Source: Corynebacterium silvaticum
GTDB lineage: Bacteria > Actinomycetota > Actinomycetes > Mycobacteriales > Mycobacteriaceae
NCBI RefSeq assembly: GCF_004382825.2
Contig: NZ_SDQO02000003.1
Span: 333,505-397,504, forward strand
Length of the DNA: 64,000 bases
Reading direction: 5' to 3'
Numbering within the stretch: the stretch's first letter is position 1; each line of letters starts with the position of its first letter. The translations under genes were made by a program, and so were the position numbers. Shown here one piece after another: positions 7,625-17,628 of the stretch. The notes under the pieces are model-generated. The model ran no database searches and was not told where the DNA came from. It saw nothing but the letters and a program-made list of their open reading frames with translations.

Positions 7625-9713
7625 ATATCTCTTGTTCCTGAACAGCGATAATAGTTACTGGACCAGAAACATTAGTTACCAAAGAATATCCCTTGACGGC
7701 TGCTTTCTCTTTATCCTCAGTTACTGAGCAAGAGTAGCCAGCGGGAATCTTATCGATGGTCTCTTCACCTGCGCCTGTGATGGTGAATTTTCCGGTCTTA
7801 ACATCCGAATCCTTGACGCAGGTGTAGGTGAAGTCGTAAGCGACATCCTTGTGTTTTTTCGGAAGACCATCAACCTTCTTGGTAACTTTGAACTTACCCA
7901 AAGAAGTCGTGTACTTATTAGTGACTTCTAGGTCGACAGTCTTGTCTGCTTCGATGGTGACAGTGTTCTTGTCATTAATCTCAACGGTGTAATCAGCTAC
8001 CTGAGCAGATTCTTTATTCTCAGTGACCGAGCAGGTCGCACCGGCTGGAATACCGTCCACTTTGTAGGTTCCGGCACCTGTGATCTCAATAGATTTTTCG
8101 GATTTTATTTCTTTTTCACCGAGTACGCACTTGTACTCAAAAAGGTAGGTGTTTACTTTCGCATCTCTGTCAAGGCCTTCAACTTTCTTGACAAGATTGA
8201 AGGAGCCGTCTTTTGGCTCATCTTTCGTGTAAGTGTTCGTAACCTCAACAATGGCGGCCTGCTCATTGTTTGCACTTGCCTCAACTTCTACGGATTCACC
8301 TTCTTGAGACTTGCCATTCACAATCCACTTAGTTATTCGTTTGTACCCTTCGACATCAGCATTCTTTTCCTTCAGCTCACAGATAGTGCCTTTGTCTTGG
8401 TCTGAGACGTGGTGAGACTCACCAGGTTTAAGGTTCGTACTTCCTTTTGTTGTTTCTACTTCAGAAGCATTTTTATGATGACAGGACCACTCAAACTCAA
8501 AACTTTTTTCTATCCCATCCTCAAGTCCGAGAACCTGTTTCTGGAATGCAAAGCCGCCAACTTTACCTTCTGCCCAACCACCAGCAGCTGGAATAACAAC
8601 GCTTCCTTCAACTTCTTTTTCTTTTACCGAAGCTTTGTTAGTAATTCGACTACCTGGTGCCGGTTTAGCTTCCGTATAAGTGGTCAAAGAAATACGTGGA
8701 CCAGTTCGTGGATCGACGCCGTAGGGGAAGAAAACTTTCAAAGAATTTTCCTGGCAATCAATCTCAAAACCATGCGATCCTAGAGCATATACCGGGTCCC
8801 ATTGTTCTTCTTGAGCACGCTTACTAAGAATAAGGTTGTGCTTACCTGTATGTTGTACTCCTGTGCCAATTTGAATAGCATTTGTTGGCGTATTGCCGTT
8901 TTCGGTAGTGGCATCCAAAATAATTGGAGACCAATTCCCATCTATATATTTAGAATCACACGCGAATTTATGCCCCTCTGGTGGAGCATCGGTTACAGAA
9001 AATGCAGAAGTACCAGTATCGCTACCGACAAATACCGTCCATCCAAATAGATAATATGTTTTCCCGTCTACATCCTTAGACCCAAAGTATTGACCATTTT
9101 TTCCACTCTCATGGGTGATCCCAGCAGGGCCATCCGGGCTATAAACTCCATCTAAAGATCTTGCCCCACAACCACCAAATTGAAGTTTTCCAGGATTTTC
9201 GATTGCGCCAAAGCCGTTTTCTGGAAGATTGCTTTTACTATATCTATCCCACTGCACAGTAAAGTAAGCTTTACCTTTAACCCCGAATTTCTTATCAGCA
9301 AAATCCGTTAAAGTAAACTCTACTTTTTTGGAGTTACTCGAAATATTCGCTTCTGCAACTACAACACCATCGCTATCTTTTAGCTGCAGCATTCCTGTAT
9401 TAACAGTAATTAGTTCTTCAGGCAACTGTACATAAAATTTGTCGCCCTTTTTTGCCCCATCAGACACTTGCCAATCAAATTCCACCTGCGCTTGATCGGA
9501 ACGTCCACTATAAACTCCATCCTCCACACCAGGACTTCTGTCTTTCCAATGCAAATTGGAGTAACTGCCACCAGCACAATTATCCTGCGCTACCGCCGGT
9601 TGAGTAACCACACACATGGCAGCCACCAAAGAAATAACAATAATAATCCAAAAGGCTTTATATAACCTTAAGGACCCCCTACTCCCCATATTTAAAAATT
9701 GAGGGATACTCAA
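7617..9713 (-). CDS. MSCRAMM-like surface adhesin, 5' part (signal peptide, Ig-like region, DUF5979 repeats)
   Basis: This is a 698-codon secreted protein. A basic N-terminus and helix (YKAFWIIIVISLVAAMCVV) end at a signal peptidase site near AVA-QD. Residues of about 45-370 resemble Ig-like ligand-binding regions of Gram-positive fibrillar adhesins (VEFDWQVSDGAKKGDKFYVQ). Then follow three DUF5979-like repeats, each with a paired Cys pattern such as FEWSCHH...GTICELKE. The frame stops at TAA 7617-7619 after VSGPVTIIAVQEQE, in the middle of a repeat. The protein would continue in another frame as the 6338-7624 fragment, to about 1,120 residues in all. The TTG start at 9713 has GGAG seven bases upstream. 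The gene is clearly AT-richer than its neighbours, which suggests horizontal origin and a target for Lsr2. Confidence 0.75.
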   Translation of the reverse strand: MSIPQFLNMGSRGSLRLYKAFWIIIVISLVAAMCVVTQPAVAQDNCAGGSYSNLHWKDRSPGVEDGVYSGRSDQAQVEFDWQVSDGAKKGDKFYVQLPEELITVNTGMLQLKDSDGVVVAEANISSNSKKVEFTLTDFADKKFGVKGKAYFTVQWDRYSKSNLPENGFGAIENPGKLQFGGCGARSLDGVYSPDGPAGITHESGKNGQYFGSKDVDGKTYYLFGWTVFVGSDTGTSAFSVTDAPPEGHKFACDSKYIDGNWSPIILDATTENGNTPTNAIQIGTGVQHTGKHNLILSKRAQEEQWDPVYALGSHGFEIDCQENSLKVFFPYGVDPRTGPRISLTTYTEAKPAPGSRITNKASVKEKEVEGSVVIPAAGGWAEGKVGGFAFQKQVLGLEDGIEKSFEFEWSCHHKNASEVETTKGSTNLKPGESHHVSDQDKGTICELKEKNADVEGYKRITKWIVNGKSQEGESVEVEASANNEQAAIVEVTNTYTKDEPKDGSFNLVKKVEGLDRDAKVNTYLFEYKCVLGEKEIKSEKSIEITGAGTYKVDGIPAGATCSVTENKESAQVADYTVEINDKNTVTIEADKTVDLEVTNKYTTSLGKFKVTKKVDGLPKKHKDVAYDFTYTCVKDSDVKTGKFTITGAGEETIDKIPAGYSCSVTEDKEKAAVKGYSLVTNVSGPVTIIAVQEQEICE

Positions 9714-9901
9714 AGCCCTACTCCATTTCCTAAAAAATTTACTCTCTCTATCGGAAAGAAAATTTACTTAACGATAAAGTAGCACATTCTCTAGATATGA
9801 TGGGTTTGCATCCCCGAATGACAGCCCACGTTCCCTGCGCCCAATCCTTCTCTATAAGCCCAAGAAACGCATACAAAACTTTTACCTATATCCGCCCGAC
9901 T

Positions 9902-9981
9902 TTGTCGTTTTTGAGAACGCTAGCGAGCATTCCCTTGATAAACCCCCAGGTCGCGATTTCTAGCGTTCTCAAAAACGACAA
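9902..9981. repeat. Long inverted repeat upstream of the adhesin gene
   Basis: Two perfect 21-base arms, TTGTCGTTTTTGAGAACGCT plus A (9902-9922) and its complement (9961-9981), flank a 38-base spacer. It lies between the glpQ terminator and the adhesin start. It has no T-run of terminator type at the stem base beyond the T5 inside the arm, and a separate strong terminator for glpQ is present at 10001-10041. Its role is unknown. Confidence 0.85.
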
Positions 9982-10000
9982 TAACCACTCACCCAACACA

Positions 10001-10041
10001 TAAAATAAGGCGCGCTCCGACTTAGAGCGCGCCTTATTTTA
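10001..10041. terminator. Strong bidirectional terminator after glpQ
   Basis: A perfect 17-base stem (10001-10017 with 10025-10041; GAGCGCGCC core, A/T-rich base) closes a 7-base loop. The TTATTTTA end on either strand gives a rho-independent terminator for the leftward glpQ gene. Confidence 0.85.
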
Positions 10042-10080
10042 TAAAAGCTACAGAATAGTTTTCAGTCCCTAACCTCTCAC

Positions 10081-11181
10081 CTATTTCGCCGGATACTTTG
10101 GCGGAAGATCGAGTTTCATTTCTTCAGCAAGCTCACGCAGGATTGTTGGGTAGTCGGTGATGATGCCGTCGATGCCAGCTTCAATCTGGGATTTCATCGT
10201 AGCTTTATCATTAACTGTCCACGGGACCACTTTGAGTCCCAGGTCATGAGCCTTTTTCACATACTCAGGCGTGGTTACGGGCTTATAATCTGCGTCTGCG
10301 ACAGTCTTGCCGTATGGAACTGTGTAGCCGGGGCTTACGATGTCTGCGCCGAGTTTCTTTACCGCTTCGAGTGCGTCGCCATTGACGGACTTGTAGTCGA
10401 TGTCTCCGAGCCAGGGGGAACCTTCGAGCCAGGTGGTTTCGTCGTAAAGCGCTACGGTGCGGATCTTGGGGTTATGCTTCTTTGCTAGCGGAAGCGAGCG
10501 CCAGTCAAAGCTTTGGAGCATTACTTTGTCTGTCACACCGGCTTTATCTGAGGCGTTGAGGATGGCGTCGACAAATTCTTGCGGGCTAGCAGACTTCTCT
10601 GGGTGGTCCGCCTCGATTTTGGTTTCGATGTTGTACATCACGTCTGCGCCACGCTCTTGGGTGAGTTGGAAGACCCTTTCCAGACGAATCATCTGGTTAT
10701 CTTTAGCGGGTTCCGCGTTGGGGAATTTATCCAACTTTTTGTCGCAGCGCAGAGTACTCAGCTGCTCCCAGGTGAGGTCATGGAGCAGCTTGCCCACGTA
10801 CGGGAACTGCGGGTCGTTTGGGGTGGCGGCGGGCTCAGTGTCGCGGCATTTTTCTTCCTGAACATCCGGGTCATGCCACACCACGGGAACCCCGTCTTTG
10901 GACATCACGATGTCAAATTCCAGAGTGCTTACGCCAAGCGAAAGCGCATGTTCAAAAGCGGTGAGCGACTCCTCGGTGTGCTCCCCGCGCCCACCTCGGT
11001 GAGCTTGCATGTCCAGGTGCTTAACCACGGGGTTTACTACGGCCGATTCCTTTGTCACCGCAGCAGAGCTACTCGACGCCCCTTTGCCAGATTCCTGCGA
11101 CGTACCACACGCTGTGAGAACTAGAGCCCCTGAAAGCACGAGCGCACTTGCGGACTTTGTGTATTTTCCAGCCAAACGCAT
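10081..11181 (-). CDS. glpQ: Glycerophosphodiester phosphodiesterase lipoprotein (GlpQ type)
   Basis: This 366-residue protein has a lipoprotein signal (GALVLTAC, Cys about residue 25). The GDPD domain starts LDMQAHRGGRGEHTEESL, the HRG...E active-site block, and continues with LEFDIVMSKDGVPVVWHDP, which supplies the metal-binding Glu/Asp and the second catalytic His. It hydrolyses glycerophosphodiesters to glycerol-3-phosphate and an alcohol outside the membrane. The GlpT-type transporter directly upstream on the same strand could import the product. ATG at 11179-11181 is preceded by GGAGG at a good distance. The protein ends in a Lys/Pro-rich tail. Confidence 0.88.
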   Translation of the reverse strand: MRLAGKYTKSASALVLSGALVLTACGTSQESGKGASSSSAAVTKESAVVNPVVKHLDMQAHRGGRGEHTEESLTAFEHALSLGVSTLEFDIVMSKDGVPVVWHDPDVQEEKCRDTEPAATPNDPQFPYVGKLLHDLTWEQLSTLRCDKKLDKFPNAEPAKDNQMIRLERVFQLTQERGADVMYNIETKIEADHPEKSASPQEFVDAILNASDKAGVTDKVMLQSFDWRSLPLAKKHNPKIRTVALYDETTWLEGSPWLGDIDYKSVNGDALEAVKKLGADIVSPGYTVPYGKTVADADYKPVTTPEYVKKAHDLGLKVVPWTVNDKATMKSQIEAGIDGIITDYPTILRELAEEMKLDLPPKYPAK

Positions 11182-11221
11182 TGTTACGGTTCCTCCAAAT
11201 ACATAGCGACAAATGGGTAGT

Positions 11222-11250
11222 GAAAAAGCGGGCCCGGTGGGACCCGCTTT
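11222..11250 (-). terminator. Terminator after glpT
   Basis: AAAGCGGG (11224-11231) pairs with CCCGCTTT (11242-11249). On the minus strand the stem is followed by TTTTTC, giving a standard terminator downstream of the transporter gene. Confidence 0.75.
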
Positions 11251-11256
11251 AGTGGT

Positions 11257-12627
11257 TTAAGCACGCGACTGTGCTTTTTCATTGTGGCTGCGCATAAGCT
11301 CACGCTCATCGCGTCCAACCACGGCGAAGAGAATCACGGTAATAACGGAGAACGCGACGAATACTATGAAGGTAACATCCCAACCGTAGTGCTGCACAAG
11401 GAAGCCCACACCGCTTGATGCCAGGGTGGCTCCCAGCAGGTAGCCGAACAAACCGGTGAAGCCTGCAGCGGTGCCCGCGACGTTGTGCGGGGAAAGGTCA
11501 ATGGCCTGCAAACCGATCAGCATCACCGGGCCGTAGATCAAGCCGCCGATAAGGCCAACCAGCAGAATCAGCATCCACATCGGCGATCCCACAGGAAGCT
11601 GCCAGTACACGAATATGCACACGGCTACGAGAACGGTAAACAGCATGCCGACGCCCGAGCGATACCCCTTGAAAATCTTGTCGGACATCCAGCCACAGAG
11701 GATTGTTCCTAGGATGCCGGCAAGCTCAAAGGCGGCAAAGCCGGTAAGCCCCGCACCGATTTCCGCATGGTGCTTCTCATGGAGAAACACAGTGATCCAG
11801 CTGAGAACGCCGTAGCGCAAGGCATACACAAAGACGTTTGCGACTGCGAGCATCACGATGGTGCGGTTGGTCAGCACGTGCTTGCGGATGCGCTGGAAGG
11901 TGGTCAGCCCGTCCTGAAGATCAACTTCCACCTTCGCTGGATCATCGCGATATTCCTCGATAGGCGGCAGACCCTGCGACTGCGGCGTATCCCGAATCAG
12001 GACAAAGCCAAGAGCCGCAACCAGCAGTGCCACCAGCGCCGGAAGCCAGAACGCTACCTGCCAAGAATTGCTCATGTGCGCCAGACCGATACCAACGAGG
12101 AACGGCAATGCGGCACCGCCAACGTTGTGCGCCGTATTCCACAACGAGGTCTTCCAGCCGCGCTCGTTGGTGGAGTACCAATAAACGAGCACGCGACCTG
12201 CCGGTGGCCACCCCATGCCCTGCACCCAGCCATTGATAAACATCGCGATGGCAAACACCGCAACGGAAGCCGAGAGCCACGGCACAAAAGCAATGCCCAG
12301 GTTGACCAGAGCAGACAGCGCAAGACCCAAGGGCATAAAGTACCGGGCATTGGATTGATCCGAGATCATCGCAGAGAAGAACTTGGACAGACCATAGGCA
12401 AAAAGAACGGCATTGGCGATAAGACCAATGCCTACTTTGTCAATACCAGTGTCGCTGATCAGCAACGGCGCGATAAGCGAGATGTTGTTGCGGATCAGAT
12501 AAAAGCCTGCGTATCCGATGAAGATACCCATGAATACCTGCAGGCGCAGGCGCGGGTAGAGCCGCGCAACCTCCTCCTCACTACGACGAGGTGCCGCAGG
12601 AGGTGCAGCTAGCCATCCAAGGTTCAT
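11257..12627 (-). CDS. glpT: Glycerol-3-phosphate:phosphate antiporter (MFS, OPA family)
   Basis: This 456-residue major facilitator has twelve hydrophobic segments. The organophosphate:phosphate antiporter signature is visible as GYAGFYLIRNNISLI in helix 1, GLSKFFSAMISDQSN after helix 2, and WVQGMGWPPAGR with WYSTNERGWKTSLWNTAHN in the middle. These carry the conserved Arg/Lys and Trp residues of GlpT/UhpT. I chose ATG at 12625-12627, with AAAGGAA five bases upstream; a longer upstream frame lacks such a site. It lies just upstream of the exported glycerophosphodiesterase on the same strand, which supports glycerol-3-phosphate as substrate. Confidence 0.85.
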   Translation of the reverse strand: MNLGWLAAPPAAPRRSEEEVARLYPRLRLQVFMGIFIGYAGFYLIRNNISLIAPLLISDTGIDKVGIGLIANAVLFAYGLSKFFSAMISDQSNARYFMPLGLALSALVNLGIAFVPWLSASVAVFAIAMFINGWVQGMGWPPAGRVLVYWYSTNERGWKTSLWNTAHNVGGAALPFLVGIGLAHMSNSWQVAFWLPALVALLVAALGFVLIRDTPQSQGLPPIEEYRDDPAKVEVDLQDGLTTFQRIRKHVLTNRTIVMLAVANVFVYALRYGVLSWITVFLHEKHHAEIGAGLTGFAAFELAGILGTILCGWMSDKIFKGYRSGVGMLFTVLVAVCIFVYWQLPVGSPMWMLILLVGLIGGLIYGPVMLIGLQAIDLSPHNVAGTAAGFTGLFGYLLGATLASSGVGFLVQHYGWDVTFIVFVAFSVITVILFAVVGRDERELMRSHNEKAQSRA

Positions 12628-12950
12628 TTCTGTTCCTTTCATGCGAGGTTGGTAGCGCATGACAATGCTTGAGCTACTCGACGCCCGCCAGTACATGAGG
12701 GAATGCAAAGCATAGGATTACCATCCATATTAGCTAGCGACGGGGGTGTTAATCCTGGAAAAATCCCACAATATCCACAAACCTTTTGCCTAGTTAGTGA
12801 GATTTTCCCAGGCCTACAATCATTTCCTACTGCACCGTAGGTGGCTGCGTACGGCAGGAATGTGAAAAATTTCTCATCCAGATTGGAGCGCCTCGTGGCG
12901 CAATCCCCCCACGGTTGTGCCACGTGCGTGTTGTGGACGTCGAAAAGCAT
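12628..12950. other. Non-coding stretch upstream of glpT
   Basis: About 320 bases between the glpT start and the glf terminator. It should hold the glpT promoter. I see no convincing coding frame and no operator I can name. Confidence 0.5.
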
Positions 12951-13002
12951 AAAAAGGGCCGTAAAGATGCAGAATTCACTGCGTCTTTACGGCCCTGATT
13001 TT
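12951..13002 (-). terminator. Terminator after glf
   Basis: AGGGCCGTAAAGA (12955-12967) pairs with TCTTTACGGCCCT (12984-12996). The minus-strand transcript ends in TTTTT (12951-12955 complement). ATTTTT also follows on the plus strand, so it may act both ways. Confidence 0.85.
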
Positions 13003-13011
13003 TACGGTCGT

Positions 13012-14277
<1,266 letters not shown>

Positions 14278-14311
14278 TCATAACAGCTAACTCCGAATAT
14301 AAAGCCGCAGC

Positions 14312-15088
14312 TTAGGGCGATTCTTCAGAGAGAACACACTTCCGCCGTGGGATCACTGCCGGCGCATCGCCGATAAAAGTCACATCTACAGTGGCCTCAT
14401 AGATATTTTCTATAGTTTCCTCGGTCAGCACTTCCGCCGGGGTTCCGTGTGCGACTATTCGCCCTTGATCCAGCAACGCCACCTCGTCGCTGTACTCCGC
14501 TGCCAATGTCAGATCGTGCATGGCCGCAACGACGGTAAGTTGTCGGGTGACGCGGAGCGCGTCGACAAGCTCAAGCACTTCTTGGGCGTGCCCGATGTCC
14601 AGGGCTGACGTGGGCTCGTCGAGAAGCAAGACAGCAGGCTCTTGCACCAAAGCGCGCGCTAAGGCCACCCGCTGCAGCTCCCCTCCCGATAGCTGAGTCA
14701 CAGACGCGCCAACAAAAGGCTCCAGATCAAGGTCGCGGATAGTGTGCTCTATCAGCTCATTGTTGCTGGTGCGATGAGGATAACGACCAAGCTTGATGTA
14801 GTCGATCACACCCATCCCTTCAGGAAGCGTAGGGTGCTGCGGCATAAGAGCCACCGTGCGCGCCCATTCTTTCCGGTTCCGCCCCCGCACAGACACACCA
14901 TCCATGTACACATCGCCCGATGCTTGTCGACGCACCCCCGCAATCACGCTCAGCAACGTCGATTTTCCACACCCGTTAGGCCCGACAAGAGACAACCATC
15001 GTCCCGTTGGACACAACACGCTCACGTGTTCCAAGGCCATCTGCTGCGTCCTGGCATAAGAAAAACTGAGGTTGCGTACGTCAAGCAT
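14312..15088 (-). CDS. ABC transporter ATPase, iron-siderophore/haem/cobalamin type
   Basis: This 258-residue ATPase of the FecE/HmuV/BtuD class has Walker A GPNGCGKST, Q-loop ALMPQHP, signature LSGGELQRVALARAL, Walker B AVLLLDEPTSALD and switch His AAMHDL. Start ATG 15086-15088 has AAGGA seven bases upstream and follows the permease stop by one base, so the three genes 17156-14312 form one operon in the order binding protein, permease, ATPase. The substrate cannot be told from the ATPase. The C-terminus ends soon after the family core (VIPRRKCVLSEESP). Confidence 0.85.
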   Translation of the reverse strand: MLDVRNLSFSYARTQQMALEHVSVLCPTGRWLSLVGPNGCGKSTLLSVIAGVRRQASGDVYMDGVSVRGRNRKEWARTVALMPQHPTLPEGMGVIDYIKLGRYPHRTSNNELIEHTIRDLDLEPFVGASVTQLSGGELQRVALARALVQEPAVLLLDEPTSALDIGHAQEVLELVDALRVTRQLTVVAAMHDLTLAAEYSDEVALLDQGRIVAHGTPAEVLTEETIENIYEATVDVTFIGDAPAVIPRRKCVLSEESP

Positions 15089-15089
15089 G

Positions 15090-16127
15090 CTACATCCTTC
15101 CGCGACGGTGGCGGTGGAGTACAAAAAGGAAGAAAGGCGCACCCACGAAAGCCGTGACCACACCCACTGGCAGTTCCGCCGGGGCCATCGCGGTTCGCCC
15201 CGCGGTATCCGCAGCGAGAAGAAAAATACCTCCCCAGATCACAGTAAGCGGGATAAGTCGCCGGTGAGCTGGCCCCACCACCAGTCGAACCGCATGCGGA
15301 ACGATAATCCCCACAAACCCGATGAGGCCGGATACCGCAACGACCACCGAGGTTCCCAGCGTGGCCACTCCCACCAGCATGAGCCGTGCGCGTTGCGGGT
15401 GCACGCCCAATGCTGCGGCTTCCTCATCACCCAAAGTCATCACGTCAAGCAGACGAACACTTAGGCACAGCAACACGACGCACAACGCCACGGGCAATAT
15501 CACCAATCCCACCGTTGACCAGCCGGCCGTATTAAGGCTTCCCAGCATCCACGCGTAGATACGTTGAATGGTGTCTATGTTGCGCTGCTGCACAAAGGTC
15601 TGCGCCGCAGACGCACACGCCGCCACTGCCACACCTGCGAGAACCACGGTCGTAGCGTCACTCGACGTTGCCTGACCGCCCATCACGCCGGCGCAGACGC
15701 ATGTCACAGCAACCGCAGCTACGCCGCCCACAAAAGCCGCGCTGATGATTCCCGCGCCGCCAAGGCTAAATCCTATGGTGGCCCCAAAGACCACCGCCAG
15801 AGTGACACCAAGCCCCGCACCAGCACTTACTCCCAACAGATAGGGATCTGCGAGGGGATTATGAAACACTGCCTGATATGCGGCACCCGCCGCAGAAAGC
15901 ATGGCCCCCACGATCACGGCCAGCACGATCCTGGGCAACCGAACGTTGAACAATATCGCATGATGACGTTCGCTCAACACGTGTCCGCCGAGAAGCTCGC
16001 GGAGAACGTCGCCAGGGCCGATGCCGACCGCACCCACAAGAGCCGCGGCGATAACCACGCATCCCAGCACGATCATGCTCAACACCATGACCACTGGAAA
16101 TACCGTTAAAGGGTTTCGTTCTCGCAT
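15090..16127 (-). CDS. FecCD-family ABC permease
   Basis: This 345-residue permease has about ten membrane segments. Family motifs include LRLPR-like NVRLPRIVLAVIVGAMLSAAGAAYQ near the N-terminus and the coupling region DVMTLGDEEAAALGVHPQRAR, which contacts the ATPase. GLIGFVGIIVPHAVRLVVGP is the strongly conserved C-terminal block of siderophore, haem and B12 importers. It is followed within one base by the ATPase gene and preceded by the binding-protein gene after 15 bases. Start ATG is at 16125-16127. Confidence 0.87.
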   Translation of the reverse strand: MRERNPLTVFPVVMVLSMIVLGCVVIAAALVGAVGIGPGDVLRELLGGHVLSERHHAILFNVRLPRIVLAVIVGAMLSAAGAAYQAVFHNPLADPYLLGVSAGAGLGVTLAVVFGATIGFSLGGAGIISAAFVGGVAAVAVTCVCAGVMGGQATSSDATTVVLAGVAVAACASAAQTFVQQRNIDTIQRIYAWMLGSLNTAGWSTVGLVILPVALCVVLLCLSVRLLDVMTLGDEEAAALGVHPQRARLMLVGVATLGTSVVVAVSGLIGFVGIIVPHAVRLVVGPAHRRLIPLTVIWGGIFLLAADTAGRTAMAPAELPVGVVTAFVGAPFFLFVLHRHRRGRM

Positions 16128-16142
16128 GGACTAGGACGCAGA

Positions 16143-17156
16143 TTAGTGGGCCACTGGCGCTGCAGAGCCATGGGCAATCACCTCATGAGGAAGCGCCACG
16201 AGTTGTTCCGCAACCTGTTTAACCAGCAACGGCAACCGAGTACCCCAACGAGCGGCCAGATCCTGGTCGAGCTGCACTATCGCACCGTTCTTTATGGCCT
16301 TGATTGTGCTCCAACCAGGGCGAGCAGCCAGATCCTGCGGGGTGATCTTTTCCGAGCCTTGGTTGGCTTGGAAAATGACGTCCGGGTTGGCGTCGATAAC
16401 GGCCTCGTTTGTGAGCTGCGGGTAGTCCTTTGTGCCCGACGCTATGGACTTCATACCAAAAAGCGCATAGACCTGACCGATAAACGAGCTATCGGCCGCC
16501 GCGTATAACTTGCTACTGATTTCGTGATAGTAGGAGAGATGAGCACCTGTAATGGACTCTGGCACGGTCTTCACCGCTGCCTCAATATCGGACTGCATCT
16601 CCGAAACCCGCAAGGTAGCGTCTGCGATATGGCCAGTCGCTACTCCTAGCCTTTCAATTTGCGAGTACACATCGTCGAGTTTCTTTGCGGCAGGCAACAC
16701 CAACACGGGGATCTTTGCCGCATTTAACCCAGCTACAAAGGTGTCGTCTTCCCGCGAAACCACGACAAGATCTGGGTCGTGGGATACCACTGCCTCAAGG
16801 TTGGGCTTAAATCCTGATAGCCCATCGACGATGGGGGTTCCCGCCGGGTAATTGGAGTGTTTGTCTACCGCCACCACGCGTTCTCCTGCGCCGATCGCAT
16901 AGAGAACTTCAGTGGCACTCGGCGATAAGCTCACGATCCTTGTGGGTTCTTGTTCCAGGGTGACGCTCTCGCCTTCGCCGGAAACTCCTGATTTCACGGT
17001 GACGGGAAAGTTCTGTGACGCGTCCGCATTTTTTGTGTTGTTCGATGCTGTTCCGCCGTCGCTAGAGCTGCAGCCAACTAGTGCTGCTGCAGCGATAGCA
17101 ATGCCGCAGAGGGCACTTCCTACAGCGCGAGCTAACGAGTTCTTGCGTGACATCAT
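16143..17156 (-). CDS. Iron-siderophore/haem/cobalamin-type binding lipoprotein
   Basis: This roughly 338-residue lipoprotein has the signal peptide MMSRKNSLARAVGSALCG and lipobox AALVGC. The PF01497-type fold is visible from TRIVSLSPSATEVLYAIGAG and VVAVDKHSNYPAGTP, through PDLVVVSREDD, to the C-terminal block FQANQGSEKITPQDLAARPG. The SNYP segment resembles cobalamin- and haem-binding members, but substrate is undecided. The true start is uncertain: ATGs at 17156 and 17153 are adjacent, and a GTG at 17210 is also in frame. I saw no DtxR-type box in the 470 bases upstream, so iron control is not shown by the sequence. Confidence 0.82.
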   Translation of the reverse strand: MMSRKNSLARAVGSALCGIAIAAAALVGCSSSDGGTASNNTKNADASQNFPVTVKSGVSGEGESVTLEQEPTRIVSLSPSATEVLYAIGAGERVVAVDKHSNYPAGTPIVDGLSGFKPNLEAVVSHDPDLVVVSREDDTFVAGLNAAKIPVLVLPAAKKLDDVYSQIERLGVATGHIADATLRVSEMQSDIEAAVKTVPESITGAHLSYYHEISSKLYAAADSSFIGQVYALFGMKSIASGTKDYPQLTNEAVIDANPDVIFQANQGSEKITPQDLAARPGWSTIKAIKNGAIVQLDQDLAARWGTRLPLLVKQVAEQLVALPHEVIAHGSAAPVAH

Positions 17157-17628
17157 TATGGTGCGTGCTGCCTTCTTTTTCTTTGGGGGTACGTGAGGTC
17201 TTATCCGCACCCGAGGGAATTCCTTTTTATGAGGTATGGACTTGATTACCGTGCCCTATCTGGCAGGCCCAGCGCGGGCAATGTGCTGGGGTTCACGATA
17301 CGGTCCACACACGCAAGAAAAACCATTTTTACCCACATCTAGCTGCTGTTTTATCGCTTTAGTTGAGAGCTATTTTTTGAGTTCCCGTGAAGTTTTCCAC
17401 AATAAAGCTTCGGAATACGGCGCACATCATCCGGATTTTTCCCAGCCTTTTATGCGATCGCGGCAGCGCATACGACTCCCCTATGTGCACAATTCCCTAT
17501 AAAAATTCCGCCACACCTATCACAAGTGTTCCAACTTTCACATAAATGCACTAGAGTGAACAGGGATTTTGCATTTTCTCAACAGTTCGCAATATTCCCA
17601 GACGCACCTCATTAGGGAGTTCACTATC
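17157..17628. other. Divergent promoter region between the ABC importer and the amidase
   Basis: About 470 bases with no supported gene. It must carry promoters for the leftward importer operon and the rightward amidase. I found no clear DtxR box and no hairpin of note. Confidence 0.5.

Noticed and set aside
12639..12950. 103-codon minus-strand frame upstream of glpT
   Set aside because: It overlaps the glpT start region, has odd composition (many Cys, Pro) and no ribosome site or recognisable domain.
17157..17628. Iron box for the ABC importer
   Set aside because: I looked for the TTAGG...CCTAA pattern and found none, so iron control is not claimed.
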